Origin: Lucifugimonas sp038150225
GTDB lineage: Bacteria > Chloroflexota > Dehalococcoidia > Lucifugimonadales > Lucifugimonadaceae
DNA: 64,000 nucleotides
Direction: 5' to 3'
Assembly (NCBI GenBank): GCA_038150225.1
Contig: JAYQWG010000002.1
Location: 24,468-88,467 of the forward strand
In this document: one piece after another, positions 52,739 to 61,441 of the stretch
How the letters are laid out: each line of letters starts with the position of its first letter
How positions within the stretch are numbered: position 1 is the stretch's first letter
Position numbers and translations under genes: made by a program
The notes under the pieces: model-generated
What the model was told of the DNA's origin: nothing
Seen by the model: only the letters and a program-made list of their open reading frames with translations
The model's database searches: none

Positions 52739-53389
52739 TTGACGAATGAATTCACTGAGCGACTACAACGGTGCTACTCAGGCGCTGTATTCGACGTCAT
52801 GCGAGAGTTCGGTCATCGCGACTGCGTTCTGCCTCCTGAGATACGACCTTTGGATGACTCTCTGGTGTTGGCCGGAGAAGTCTGAACCTGCAGTGGTCGC
52901 ATAGACGAATCGATCAGCGACGACGATTCTCTACTGCAGTGGACCGGTCTACTTAGCAAAGCTCCAGATAACTCGGTAATCGTCTGCCAACCGAATGATT
53001 CCACGATTGCCCACATGGGAGAGTTATCGTCAGAGACGCTCAAATACCGGGGAATCCGCGGCTATATAGTTGATGACGGTACTCGGGATTCGACGTTTAT
53101 TCGTAATATCGAATGGCCATTATTCTTACGTTACTTCAGCCCGAAGAATGTAGTTGGTCGTTGGGCGGTTGAGTCAACCGCGGAACCGATCGAAATCAGT
53201 GGCGTGACGATCAATACCGGCGACTACGTAATCGCAGACATTGATGGTGTTGTAATCATCCCGAGAGACATGATTGGGAACTTGTTGGACCGGACCGAAG
53301 AAGTCATGTCGACAGAGAGTGAACTGCGGCGCATGATTCTCCAGGGAATGGATCCGAAGGAAGCCTACAAAAAGTATCGACTCTTCTAA
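52739..53389 (+). pseudogene. RraA/HMG-aldolase-like gene with in-frame UGA (broken or recoded)
   Basis: A single frame from TTG 52739 to TAA 53389 (216 codons) is open except TGA 52883-52885 at codon 49. The two parts join to a normal RraA-family protein: N-terminal TNEFTERLQRCYSGAVFDVM, and after the UGA TCSGRIDE, then STIAHMGELSSETLKYRG and GIRGYIVDDGTRDSTFI. The UGA falls where relatives have a hydrophobic, often aromatic, residue before T-C/V, so TGG-to-TGA is the simplest explanation. It is not a redox position. Readthrough, sequencing error and true pseudogene are all possible, and 60 downstream kilobases do not help decide. Family members are aldolases or decarboxylases of 4-hydroxy-keto acids. 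Divergent from enolase G. Confidence 0.6.
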
Positions 53390-53414
53390 CCCGCTGAATC
53401 ACTGTACGTTTGCG

Positions 53415-53443
53415 TTGATGGTGCTATTGGGCTCTGCTAGGAT
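53415..53443 (+). promoter_or_regulatory. Candidate sigma-70-type promoter of the NuoEFG-like operon
   Basis: TTGATG, 17 nt, TAGGAT: four of six consensus bases at each box with ideal spacing, ending 49 nt before the first gene's TTG start. It lies in the only gap (about 100 bp) between the RraA-like gene and the operon. Confidence 0.45.
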
Positions 53444-53492
53444 TGTGGACCAATTCTCGAAGTCGTTTTAGTGGCATATTCAAGAGGTTCCG

Positions 53493-53984
53493 TTGACAAC
53501 TGCTGACACCGAGCAGCCCACACAATTGCGTGAGCAGATTCGTCAGGCATTGAACGCACAAAAGCAGCCGACGATCACTGTTCTTTCTTCACTGATTGCA
53601 GTGCAAGACGCGATCCACTATCTCCCAGACGAAGCGATCAACGAAACCGCCACTTTTTGCGGCTCGACTATCAACGAAGTTTGGAGCGTGGCGTCTTTCT
53701 ACACCAACTTCCGATTTACTCCACCAGGTGAGAAGACCCTTGACGTGTGTTGGGGGCCATCCTGCCACCTGGTCGGTGCCCAGCAGGTACTCAATTCTGT
53801 ACACGCTGCCTTGGAACTAAATGAAGAGGACACCACTGCAGATGGCAAGGTAACTCTCAAGTACAACACCTGCCTCGGTGCTTGCGCCCAAGGACCTTGC
53901 ATTGCAATCGACCATCACCTGATCGGTCGCCAGACTCCCGAATCTGCTGCAGATGTCGCACGTGATCTACGCGGTATTTCCTAA
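53493..53984 (+). CDS. nuoE: NuoE/FdsG-like [2Fe-2S] subunit
   Basis: 163-residue thioredoxin-fold ferredoxin. The 2Fe-2S ligands are four cysteines: CWGPSCHLVGAQ and CLGACAQGPC. N-terminal helices with HYLPDEAINETATF, then SVASFYTNFRFTPPGE are typical of the 24-kDa complex I subunit and the gamma subunit of NAD-dependent formate dehydrogenases. TTG start after AGAGG. It passes electrons between the FMN subunit and the iron-sulfur chain. First gene of a three-gene operon; the remaining complex I genes are not nearby, favouring a soluble dehydrogenase or diaphorase. Confidence 0.9.
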   Translation: MTTADTEQPTQLREQIRQALNAQKQPTITVLSSLIAVQDAIHYLPDEAINETATFCGSTINEVWSVASFYTNFRFTPPGEKTLDVCWGPSCHLVGAQQVLNSVHAALELNEEDTTADGKVTLKYNTCLGACAQGPCIAIDHHLIGRQTPESAADVARDLRGIS

Positions 53985-54013
53985 TTAGAGTTCACAGAGA
54001 GATTCCCTAAAGC

Positions 54014-55735
54014 ATGCCTACCCAGTTCGAAGAGCTTCAAGCAAGAGCCAGCAAACGCTGGGAGGAGCTGACTTCAAGCGACGTTCCGTGGATCAGAGTC
54101 GGTGGTGGTACTTCGGGACAGGCAGCCGGGGCTGAAAATGTTCTCGATGCTCTGAATAGCGCAGTTTCCGACGCCGGAGTGAACGCAAACGTCTCGATCG
54201 TGAGCGCTATGGGGCTCATGTACATGGAGCCTCAGGTAGATGTACTAATGCCAGACGGCACTCGTATCTTCTACGGAAACGTTGAAGTAGAAGAAGCGAA
54301 ACAAATCGTAGAACAGCATGTTCGTGACGGAAACCCACTTCTTGATCGAGCATTTGCGTACTCCGGTGGTGACGGATCAGGAGTCGGGAATCTTCCAGAG
54401 CTTGAGTCGCTTCCACAAATCTCTCATCAGCAAAAGATTGCTACTAGAAACTTCGGAGATACCGACCCACACGATCTTCTCCAGTATGTTGCAAATGGTG
54501 GATACTCGGCTCTGAATCGGGCACTCACAGAGATGACTCCCGAGCAGATTGTTGATGAAGTCAAAGCCTCGGGACTTAGAGGTCGGGGTGGAGCAGCTTT
54601 CCCTGCCGGTGTGAAGTGGAGCTTCCTGGCACCATCAACTGCGCCGGTGAAATATGTCCTTTGTAACTGCGAAGAGGGTGACCCCGGTGCCTTCAACGAC
54701 AAGGGGATTGTCGAAAACGACCCCCACACTCTCGTTGAAGGCCTGATCATCAACGGTTACGCCACAAAGTCGACTCATGGCTACATATTTATCCGCACTG
54801 GCCATGAGCTCCCGATTGAATCTGCCCGAAAAGCAATCGCAGACGCTTACGAAGCTGGATTGCTCGGCAAAAACATCCTTGGCACCGAATTCTCATTCGA
54901 CATGGAAGTCGCTTTAACCGGCGATTCATACGTTGCCGGTGAAGAGACAGCTCTCATGGAGGCTATAGAAGGAAAGCGATCGACTCCACGTTTCAAACCA
55001 CCTTTCCCAGCCGCTGCGGGACTTTGGCAGAAACCGACAAATATCAACAACGTAAAGACGATTTCTTACGTACCTGAGATCGTCAGGAACGGGGCCGACT
55101 GGTTCAAGGGAATTGGTACGGAAACGACGTCCGGCACAGCGATTGTTTGTCTGTCCGGCCACATCACTTACCCGGGTATGTACGAAATACCAATGGGCAT
55201 GACAATTCGAGATGTCCTGGAAAAAGTTGGTGGTGGCGTGTCCGAAGGTGAACGCATCAAAGTACTTCAAGCTGGCGGCCCGCTAAACGGTCTCCTGGGC
55301 GAAGAAGCTTTCGACACGATGATCGACTTCGATGCAATGTCTGCCGCTGGAGCGTCAATTGGATCTGGTGGAATCATTGTTGGTAATGAAACGACCAACG
55401 TTGTCGATCTGTTACGAGCCCTCGTCGCATTCAACCAGTTTGAGTCGTGCGGAAAATGTTTCCCTTGCCGACTTGGGAATACCCACATGCTGGAAATTCT
55501 GGATCGCATGTGCCAGAACAAAGCAAAGTCAGCCGATCTTGCGCTTCTTGAGCGCATAGGTACGAGTATGAAGGCCGGATCACTCTGTGGACACGGTCAG
55601 CTTGGGTTCAACCCAATTGCATCAGCTCTCAAATATTTCGGCGAAGAAATTCAATCATGCGTCTCAGGCGAAATTGAACCTGGTGGAGTATTTGGTGATG
55701 GCACGATGATCCTGCCAACCCGAACTCGACCTTAG
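54014..55735 (+). CDS. nuoF: NuoF/HoxF-like NADH-binding flavoprotein subunit
   Basis: 573 residues. Residues about 1-120 form a thioredoxin-like ferredoxin domain without visible cysteines. The NuoF core starts GLRGRGGAAFPAGVKW (NADH site), then VLCNCEEGDPGAFNDKG (FMN) and GEETALMEAIEGKRSTPR; a soluble-ligand-binding beta-grasp domain follows (YPGMYEIPMGMTIRDV). The C-terminal helical part binds a 4Fe-4S cluster through ESCGKCFPCRLG and GSLCGHGQLG. It oxidises NADH or reduces NAD. The N-terminal extra domain is usual in formate dehydrogenase beta and HydB-type subunits, not in complex I NuoF. Next gene starts 27 nt later. Confidence 0.92.
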   Translation: MPTQFEELQARASKRWEELTSSDVPWIRVGGGTSGQAAGAENVLDALNSAVSDAGVNANVSIVSAMGLMYMEPQVDVLMPDGTRIFYGNVEVEEAKQIVEQHVRDGNPLLDRAFAYSGGDGSGVGNLPELESLPQISHQQKIATRNFGDTDPHDLLQYVANGGYSALNRALTEMTPEQIVDEVKASGLRGRGGAAFPAGVKWSFLAPSTAPVKYVLCNCEEGDPGAFNDKGIVENDPHTLVEGLIINGYATKSTHGYIFIRTGHELPIESARKAIADAYEAGLLGKNILGTEFSFDMEVALTGDSYVAGEETALMEAIEGKRSTPRFKPPFPAAAGLWQKPTNINNVKTISYVPEIVRNGADWFKGIGTETTSGTAIVCLSGHITYPGMYEIPMGMTIRDVLEKVGGGVSEGERIKVLQAGGPLNGLLGEEAFDTMIDFDAMSAAGASIGSGGIIVGNETTNVVDLLRALVAFNQFESCGKCFPCRLGNTHMLEILDRMCQNKAKSADLALLERIGTSMKAGSLCGHGQLGFNPIASALKYFGEEIQSCVSGEIEPGGVFGDGTMILPTRTRP

Positions 55736-55762
55736 TTTTAGGCAACTCTGGAGAAATTCTGC

Positions 55763-58450
55763 ATGGCAGATGGCACACCCTTCAAAATCGATGGCCACGA
55801 AGTAGTCGCGAAACCGGGCCAAACGATTCTGCAGGCAGCGATGGACGAGGATATTTACATCCCGTACCTCTGCTACTACCCGAAGATGAAGCCCCAGGGC
55901 TCCTGCCGGGCATGCATGGTCGAGGTCGAAGCAAACGGTCGGAAAATGACCGTGGCTTCATGTACCACTCCACCAATGCCAGACGCGGAAGTAACCACTA
56001 CGGGTGAAGCCGTCGAAGGTCTTCGACGAAACGTCATTGAACTACTGATGAGCGAACACCCACACGGGTGTTTGACCTGTCACCGAATCGAACTTTGCGG
56101 TCCTCAAGACATTTGCCAGCGTCACGTTACAGTCACCGATCGCTGCACTATTTGCCCGAAAAATGAGCGATGTGAACTCAAAGACACAGTGCGCATGGTT
56201 GAACTTGATCTGCGTACTCCGCTCAACTACCACCGGCGTGACCTTCCAATCCACGCCGACGATCCCTTCTACGACCGGGATTACAACCTGTGTATCGTGT
56301 GTTCCCGCTGTGTTCGAGTTTGCGACGAGGTTCGGTTCGATACCGCCCTTACGCTAACTTCCCGATCGGGAGTTGCGTTGGTCGGTACATCTCACGGCAC
56401 CTCACTACTTGAAAGCGGCTGCGAATTCTGCGGCGCTTGTGTTGATGTTTGTCCGACAGGCTCACTTACCGAGCGCAACTACAAGTGGGAGAAGGCTGTT
56501 TCTGAGGTCAAGACCACTTGCACAAATTGCCCGGTCGGTTGCCAGATGATCGCTGAGGTCAACAAGTTTGGGAAAGTTGTCAGATTCAAGGCCGATTTGG
56601 CTGGTGCTCCGAACAATGGCCAGGCATGCATGACGGGTAAATTTGGTTACGAATATTCGAACCACAGTTCTCGACTGAAGCGCCCATACGTGCGGGAAGA
56701 CGGAATTCTTCGCAAGGCAACCTGGGAAGAAGCTCTTCAGAAGATCTCTTACGCGTTCGCAGGCAAATCCGGTGACGATGTCGCAGTTCTTACTTCACCT
56801 CGTGGATCTAACGAGGATCAGTTCGCAGCACTCAAACTCGCTAAAGATGTTTTAGGTACGTCAAACATCGACTCGTCGTTGAATGACAGCTACACGCTCA
56901 TATCTCGACTGCAAGAGCGACTTGGTTCAGCCGGTTCTACAAACTCTATATGGGACCTTGAAACGGCAAATAGTCTGCTAGTTGTTGCCGGTAACCCGAC
57001 TGAAGAACAGAACGTTCTCGCTGTACCGGCGAAGAAAGCTGTACGCGAGGGCGCAAAGCTCGTTGTAATCGACGCTCGAGAAACTGAGCTGACTCGATAT
57101 GCGAATGAATGGCTGCGACCTATCCCCGGATCCGAAGCTCTAGTCGTCGCCGGCATTACTCGTGCGATCATCGACGAGGCGCTTGAAGATAAGGATTTCG
57201 TTGGCAGTCGAATCACTAACGCTGAAGAGATTAAACAGGCACTCTGGAACTTCGATCTGTCGAAGGTTTCAAAGGCGACTGGTATTGATGAAGGGCAAAT
57301 TCGACGTGCAGCTCGAGTATTCGCCGAAGGTCAAAAGGGAGCCGTACTAGTCGGAGACGACGGTCTTTCTGAATCAACGGTTAATGTGCTGGCTGATGCA
57401 GTCGTTGACCTCGCAGCTATCACGGGCAACCTTGGCGAAAATGGGGCAGGTGTATTCCCGCTTTACAACGGTGCAAACACCCTTGGGGCGCATGTACTGG
57501 GGCTAGGTCCTGCGGGTGAAAATCGATCTCGAGACCAAATTATCGACTCAATGACTACTGGTGGCGTGAAAGCTGCGCTTGTGTTTGCCGATGGTATTTC
57601 TTCGGGAACACCCGGGCTCGAACGATTGCCACTGGCACTTGGCAACGTTGATTTTGTCGCCGTGTCCGCTGTCTTCGACAGCGAGATAACCGCTCACGCT
57701 GATGTTGTACTCCCGGCAGTCACCTACGCTGAACAAAATTCGACGATGACTAACCTCGAACGAAGAGTCCAACTTGTACGCAAGACTGGAGAACCGCGAA
57801 ATGAAGAAAAGACCGGCTGGGAGACAGCTCAGTCAGTCGCCGAGTCGCTTGGCAATACCAGTGGTACGGCGGGTTCTTCTTCAGAATTGTTTGCTGAAAT
57901 TGCAAACTCTGTAGGCTCAATGTCGGGCATGTCGCATGAATCACTGAAGAGTGGTGACATTAAGTTTGGACAAGGCTCCGATAACGAGACGTTGTTCTCC
58001 GACGAATCGAAGCAAGTCTCTCTTCAACCGCTGGTATTTGAAGAACTTGCACAGGGTATTTCTGCCGACGAGCTTGTTTTCGCTCCAGGTCGAGTTTTGA
58101 GCCAGCCACATCGAGATCTTGATATTCGTAAGCCTGGTGATATGAACTACATTGACCGCGAGATTGTTGTTCAATTGCATCCTGACGACGCTGGAAATTC
58201 AGGTGTAAACACAGGTGACCGAATTTTGGTCAAATCAGATAGCGGACACGTGCTCGTCCAAGGTGTTGTATCCCTAGATTCACCACAAAAAGGTCTGATC
58301 GGTGCAACAACACTTTTCGGTGAACTTGCAACTAAGATGCACGAAGTTGAATACCCCGACTGGACGACACAAATGCCCGGTTTGGCGTATTCGCGAGTTA
58401 CACTAGAGCTTGCACCTGTTGAAAAAGGCGCAACAGTCGCAGCCGACTAA
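55763..58450 (+). CDS. NuoG/formate dehydrogenase alpha-like subunit lacking Cys/Sec ligand
   Basis: 895 residues. Order: 2Fe-2S domain (CYYPKMKPQGSCRACMVEVE), His/Cys 4Fe-4S motif (EHPHGCLTCHRIELC), two ferredoxin-type clusters (CIVCSRCVRVC, CEFCGACVDVCPTG), a fourth cysteine set before the molybdopterin domain (TCTNCPVGC then QACMTGKFG), the Mo/W-bis-MGD domain, and a C-terminal MGD-binding barrel. This plan is that of NAD-dependent formate dehydrogenase alpha. However, at the active-site strand (TSNIDSSLNDSYTL) an ungapped comparison with N-[IV]-D-x-C-A-R-x-[C/U] places Ser376 at the Cys/Sec site, and the following His is absent. It may be a NuoG-like electron conduit or an enzyme with another Mo ligand. 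Confidence 0.85.
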   Translation: MADGTPFKIDGHEVVAKPGQTILQAAMDEDIYIPYLCYYPKMKPQGSCRACMVEVEANGRKMTVASCTTPPMPDAEVTTTGEAVEGLRRNVIELLMSEHPHGCLTCHRIELCGPQDICQRHVTVTDRCTICPKNERCELKDTVRMVELDLRTPLNYHRRDLPIHADDPFYDRDYNLCIVCSRCVRVCDEVRFDTALTLTSRSGVALVGTSHGTSLLESGCEFCGACVDVCPTGSLTERNYKWEKAVSEVKTTCTNCPVGCQMIAEVNKFGKVVRFKADLAGAPNNGQACMTGKFGYEYSNHSSRLKRPYVREDGILRKATWEEALQKISYAFAGKSGDDVAVLTSPRGSNEDQFAALKLAKDVLGTSNIDSSLNDSYTLISRLQERLGSAGSTNSIWDLETANSLLVVAGNPTEEQNVLAVPAKKAVREGAKLVVIDARETELTRYANEWLRPIPGSEALVVAGITRAIIDEALEDKDFVGSRITNAEEIKQALWNFDLSKVSKATGIDEGQIRRAARVFAEGQKGAVLVGDDGLSESTVNVLADAVVDLAAITGNLGENGAGVFPLYNGANTLGAHVLGLGPAGENRSRDQIIDSMTTGGVKAALVFADGISSGTPGLERLPLALGNVDFVAVSAVFDSEITAHADVVLPAVTYAEQNSTMTNLERRVQLVRKTGEPRNEEKTGWETAQSVAESLGNTSGTAGSSSELFAEIANSVGSMSGMSHESLKSGDIKFGQGSDNETLFSDESKQVSLQPLVFEELAQGISADELVFAPGRVLSQPHRDLDIRKPGDMNYIDREIVVQLHPDDAGNSGVNTGDRILVKSDSGHVLVQGVVSLDSPQKGLIGATTLFGELATKMHEVEYPDWTTQMPGLAYSRVTLELAPVEKGATVAAD

Positions 58451-58577
58451 AAGCGCAGTTGCATCCTTTTGAGGCATTTGTGTATCTAACTGTTACGTGG
58501 GATTTCGAACGACCCGCAGTTGTTGGTCGATTTCGACCAAATTGAATACGAATAATTCCTAAAAAGGCGAATTACGA

Positions 58578-58907
58578 ATGGCAAAACCGCAGGATGTAAA
58601 CGACGCTGAGTTTGGCGCCGAGGTCATCGACTCTGATCTTCCAGTGCTTGTCGATTTCTGGGCCGAATGGTGCGGTCCCTGCAAAATGATTGCTCCGGTA
58701 GTTGAAGAACTCGCGGAAGAGTACGATGGCAAGGCGAAGTTCGTCAAGCTAAACGTTGACTTCAACCCACAGACATCAGGCAAATATGGCGTACGCAGCA
58801 TTCCAACACTCCTGATATTCAAGGGTGGCGCTCCTGTCGGCCAGGTTGTTGGCGCTGTTCCTAAGAGCGTTCTCCAGGCTCGCCTGGAAGACGCTATGAG
58901 CGTCTAA
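58578..58907 (+). CDS. trxA: Thioredoxin
   Basis: 109-residue thioredoxin with the classical active site FWAEWCGPCKMIAP (Cys32, Cys35) and cis-proline in SIPTLLIFKGG. It reduces disulfides, and likely supports the peroxiredoxin at 30588. ATG start, with AAAAAGGCG 8-12 nt upstream. It is 127 bp after the formate-dehydrogenase-like operon, so it has room for its own promoter, and a strong terminator follows. Confidence 0.97.
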   Translation: MAKPQDVNDAEFGAEVIDSDLPVLVDFWAEWCGPCKMIAPVVEELAEEYDGKAKFVKLNVDFNPQTSGKYGVRSIPTLLIFKGGAPVGQVVGAVPKSVLQARLEDAMSV

Positions 58908-58932
58908 ACGCAGGTTAGTTATCTGACATAGA

Positions 58933-58960
58933 AAGCCCCGAATCTTATGTTTCGGGGCTT
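58933..58960 (+). terminator. Rho-independent terminator of trxA
   Basis: Perfect 10-bp stem AAGCCCCGAA/TTCGGGGCTT with an 8-nt loop, 26 nt after the trxA stop, followed by the T-rich GTTTGTGT. It insulates the tRNA-Sec gene that starts 55 nt later. Confidence 0.9.
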
Positions 58961-58984
58961 GTTTGTGTCCGAATTTATATTGAT

Positions 58985-59386
58985 CTAGCTGTATTCTTCG
59001 AGAGCGGATAAACGGGGGAGTGGATGGGTCCCGGTGGGCCTCACGGACTTCAACTCCGCTGGCGTGTGCCCTTCGGTATGCGCGGAGGGTTCGACTCCCT
59101 TGCACTCCCGCCACTTACTGTCGGATTCGTAGACGACCGACTGCATCTTCATCCAATTCAAATCCCCACCCGGCTTTATCAGGAAGTTGCAAATATCCGT
59201 CTGTGATTTCAGGGAAAGAACTGAACATTTCGTATTTCCTATCACACCGGTTTCATTTTCTCGATCGGAATTCGAGCCAGAGTCTTCGCTACCCGAGCAC
59301 GCTCCAACGAAAATCATGATGGCGATCAATACGAAGATAAAGACAGTTTTGTGATCTATGTGGATTGGATTGATACGTATGGACAA
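58985..59386 (-). CDS. Possible lipoprotein running antisense into tRNA-Sec
   Basis: 133-codon frame. Its start looks real: an N-terminal hydrophobic segment (VFIFVLIAIMIFVGACSGSE) ending in a lipobox-like VGAC (Cys30), then a Ser/Asp-rich linker and CSVLSLKSQTDICNFLIKPG with two cysteines. The last 43 or so codons are just the complement of tRNA-Sec and its flank and are not credible protein. Either the gene is truncated by the tRNA, or it reads through harmlessly to the first stop. The neighbour DUF362 ends 11 nt from its start codon. Function unknown; existence uncertain. Confidence 0.4.
   Translation of the reverse strand: MSIRINPIHIDHKTVFIFVLIAIMIFVGACSGSEDSGSNSDRENETGVIGNTKCSVLSLKSQTDICNFLIKPGGDLNWMKMQSVVYESDSKWRECKGVEPSAHTEGHTPAELKSVRPTGTHPLPRLSALEEYS
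59016..59113 (+). tRNA. selC: Selenocysteine tRNA (anticodon UCA)
   Basis: 98 nt including encoded CCA (59111-59113). Acceptor GGGAGTG pairs with CACTCCC; the eighth position is G/G. D-stem is extended to six pairs (GGGTCC/GGGCCT) with a 4-nt loop. Anticodon stem CGGA/TCCG with loop CTTCAAC reads UCA. The variable arm is a 9-bp stem (GCGTGTGCC/GGTATGCGC, with wobbles) capped by CTTC. T-arm GAGGG-TTCGACT-CCCTT. The long D-stem, very long variable arm and UCA anticodon are diagnostic of tRNA-Sec, the adaptor that, with SelB, decodes UGA as selenocysteine. It has a terminator upstream, so it is transcribed on its own. Confidence 0.95.
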
Positions 59387-59396
59387 CGAGGATCAG

Positions 59397-60299
59397 TTAC
59401 CTGTCGAAAATTGGTCGCCAATCACCTTCGATTGGCCAGGTAAGTTGTTCTTCTATCTGTGAATGATCTTCGTATTCAACCTGTACGTCGGCGATTGAAC
59501 TACCAACAACTTCTATGTCATCCAGATTCAAATTGCGAAGTTCCATCGCGTATCGGAGATACCCCACCTGCTCGAGCTTGTACCCCATTACCTGGAGTCC
59601 AACGACGTCGGCGGCGATACCGTGATGGCTCGCTACAACAACTTTTGATGGCATTCCGAAGCCATCGATCGGTCCGTTCCCCTGCATACCAACCACGCCA
59701 TCGATAATGGTCAGGTCTGGTTCAACATGCTGAGCCATTTTGGCGAGCGTCAGGTTGATCGCCTTGCTGCCCTTGTGGATTTTCACTTTCTGTTCGCGAC
59801 CAGAAAGCGTTCCGACCAGAATGTTCTTAAGGCCGAGGGTTACAACGACGTTGTTGTGAGTCTTCATCGGACAAACTGACACGACGTACGATTCTGATAG
59901 CCGCTTCGACATATACAGAGTCTGGGGATTCAGATGGTCATCAAATGCGGGCACAGGAATTCGGTCGTCGGTATTTAGATCAAGAAATTCGACCGAGAAT
60001 TCCTTTTGTAGATCGCGATATCCGTAATTATCGAAACCTGATTCAGGCGTTCCAATTGCGGGGCCAACTGCAATGATGAACTCACTGACCCCAAGTTCGG
60101 TGAGATACGTAAGAGTGGCACGAGTTGAATCGACATGAGTTGCTGCCAGCTGATTCGAAGTGGTCACGAAGTTCGGTTTGACCATCACGGGCTTGTCGGG
60201 AATAACAATCTGATCATGGATCAACTCGAGTGCGTTTCTTACACCGGTTGCTCGATCCTCAGCTTTGACAACGCTTGCTTTGATCATCGTTAACTCCAT
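59397..60299 (-). CDS. DUF362 domain protein
   Basis: 300-residue protein of the DUF362 family: KPVMVKPNFVTTSN near the N-terminus, FIIAVGPAIGTPESGF, YVVSVCPMKTHNNVVVTLGL, LTIIDGVVGMQGNGP. It has no ferredoxin domain, though many relatives carry a fused 4Fe-4S domain. Function of the family is not established. A lone gene, on the same strand as the doubtful lipoprotein and divergent from an aldo/keto reductase. Confidence 0.85.
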   Translation of the reverse strand: MELTMIKASVVKAEDRATGVRNALELIHDQIVIPDKPVMVKPNFVTTSNQLAATHVDSTRATLTYLTELGVSEFIIAVGPAIGTPESGFDNYGYRDLQKEFSVEFLDLNTDDRIPVPAFDDHLNPQTLYMSKRLSESYVVSVCPMKTHNNVVVTLGLKNILVGTLSGREQKVKIHKGSKAINLTLAKMAQHVEPDLTIIDGVVGMQGNGPIDGFGMPSKVVVASHHGIAADVVGLQVMGYKLEQVGYLRYAMELRNLNLDDIEVVGSSIADVQVEYEDHSQIEEQLTWPIEGDWRPIFDR

Positions 60300-60424
60300 C
60301 CTCGTGCGCGGTAGTCAAATCATAACTGAAATGCTCGCCTGATTTTCTCGCTGAACAGATGGCGAAGGTGTAATGTGCTCAAACAGCGTCCAGAACCACG
60401 AAATCCTCCGCAAAGGAAACATCA

Positions 60425-61417
60425 GTGCAGTACAAGAATCTCGGAAGTACCGATATCAAAGTTTCAGAGTTTGCTCTCGGGTGTTGGCCATTTGCCGGTG
60501 GTTCTGTCTGGGGACCGCAAGATGATGATATGTCCGTAGCGACGGTTCATGCTGCATTGGACAAAGGAATCACCTTTTTCGATACGGCTGAGGGCTACAA
60601 CGACGACTCTCACTCCGAGGAAGTTCTGGGTAGAGCACTCGTGGGGCGACGCGACGAAGCAGTAATTGCAACGAAGATTAGCCCGCCGCATCTTGTACCG
60701 TCCGAGGTCGAAGCTACATGTAACGCCAGTCTCGAACGATTACAAACTGACTACATTGATCTCTATCAAATCCACTGGCCGAACCACGATGTAGCCGTCG
60801 CCGACACAATGGCTGAACTACTCAAACTGAAGGACAGTGGCAAGATTCGGTCAATCGGTGTTTGCAACTTCGGTGTAGTCGACTTAACCGACATTTTGGC
60901 TTCGGGTGAAATTGTCACCGACCAATTGCCATATAACCTGCTCTGGCGCCCAATCGAAGTTGAAATCCTTCCAAAGTGCCGTGAGAACAACATTGGACTG
61001 ATTTGCTACAGCCCTCTCGCACAAGGACTTCTTACCGGCCGATACGCGTCGGCCGACGAAGTACCTGATGGCCTCTCTCGTTCTCGTCTATTTAGCGGGA
61101 GCCGACCTCTTGCTATCCACGAGGAAGACGGGTGTGAGACTGAAGTATTCGAGGCTATCGAAGGTATTAAAGCCGTCGCCGACAGACTAGGTGAACATCC
61201 AGCGAAAGTATCTCTGGCGTGGGTTAGGGCTCAGCAAGGGATAACTTCACTCCTGGTTGGTGCACGATCACCTGAGGAACTTGACCTCAACATTCCGGCA
61301 TTTGAGTACGAAATTACGACTGATGTCGCAGCAGAGTTAGCGACGATAACCGAGCCAGTTAAGACCTATCTAGGTTCGAACACCGACATGTGGCACGGCA
61401 CAAACCGAATGAGGTAA
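60425..61417 (+). CDS. Aldo/keto reductase (second copy)
   Basis: 330-residue AKR with YKNLGSTDIKVSEFALGCWP at the start. Tetrad: Asp in FFDTAEGYND with Tyr nearby, Lys in VIATKIS, and His in YQIHWPNHD. C-terminal NADPH contact: TSLLVGARSPEELDLN. GTG start after AAGGAA. It resembles the YajO/YhdN or Gfo-like AKR group that reduces sugars or aldehydes. Divergent from DUF362, converges on lhgO. Substrate unknown. Confidence 0.9.
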   Translation: MQYKNLGSTDIKVSEFALGCWPFAGGSVWGPQDDDMSVATVHAALDKGITFFDTAEGYNDDSHSEEVLGRALVGRRDEAVIATKISPPHLVPSEVEATCNASLERLQTDYIDLYQIHWPNHDVAVADTMAELLKLKDSGKIRSIGVCNFGVVDLTDILASGEIVTDQLPYNLLWRPIEVEILPKCRENNIGLICYSPLAQGLLTGRYASADEVPDGLSRSRLFSGSRPLAIHEEDGCETEVFEAIEGIKAVADRLGEHPAKVSLAWVRAQQGITSLLVGARSPEELDLNIPAFEYEITTDVAAELATITEPVKTYLGSNTDMWHGTNRMR

Positions 61418-61441
61418 TGCGGACCCTAAAATTTCCGAATG

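Noticed and set aside
41059..52885. UGA as a sense (Trp) codon in this genome
   Set aside because: UGA terminates several intact genes (for example enolase B, the DUF2298 gene, dinG and lutA), so code 4 or 25 is excluded.
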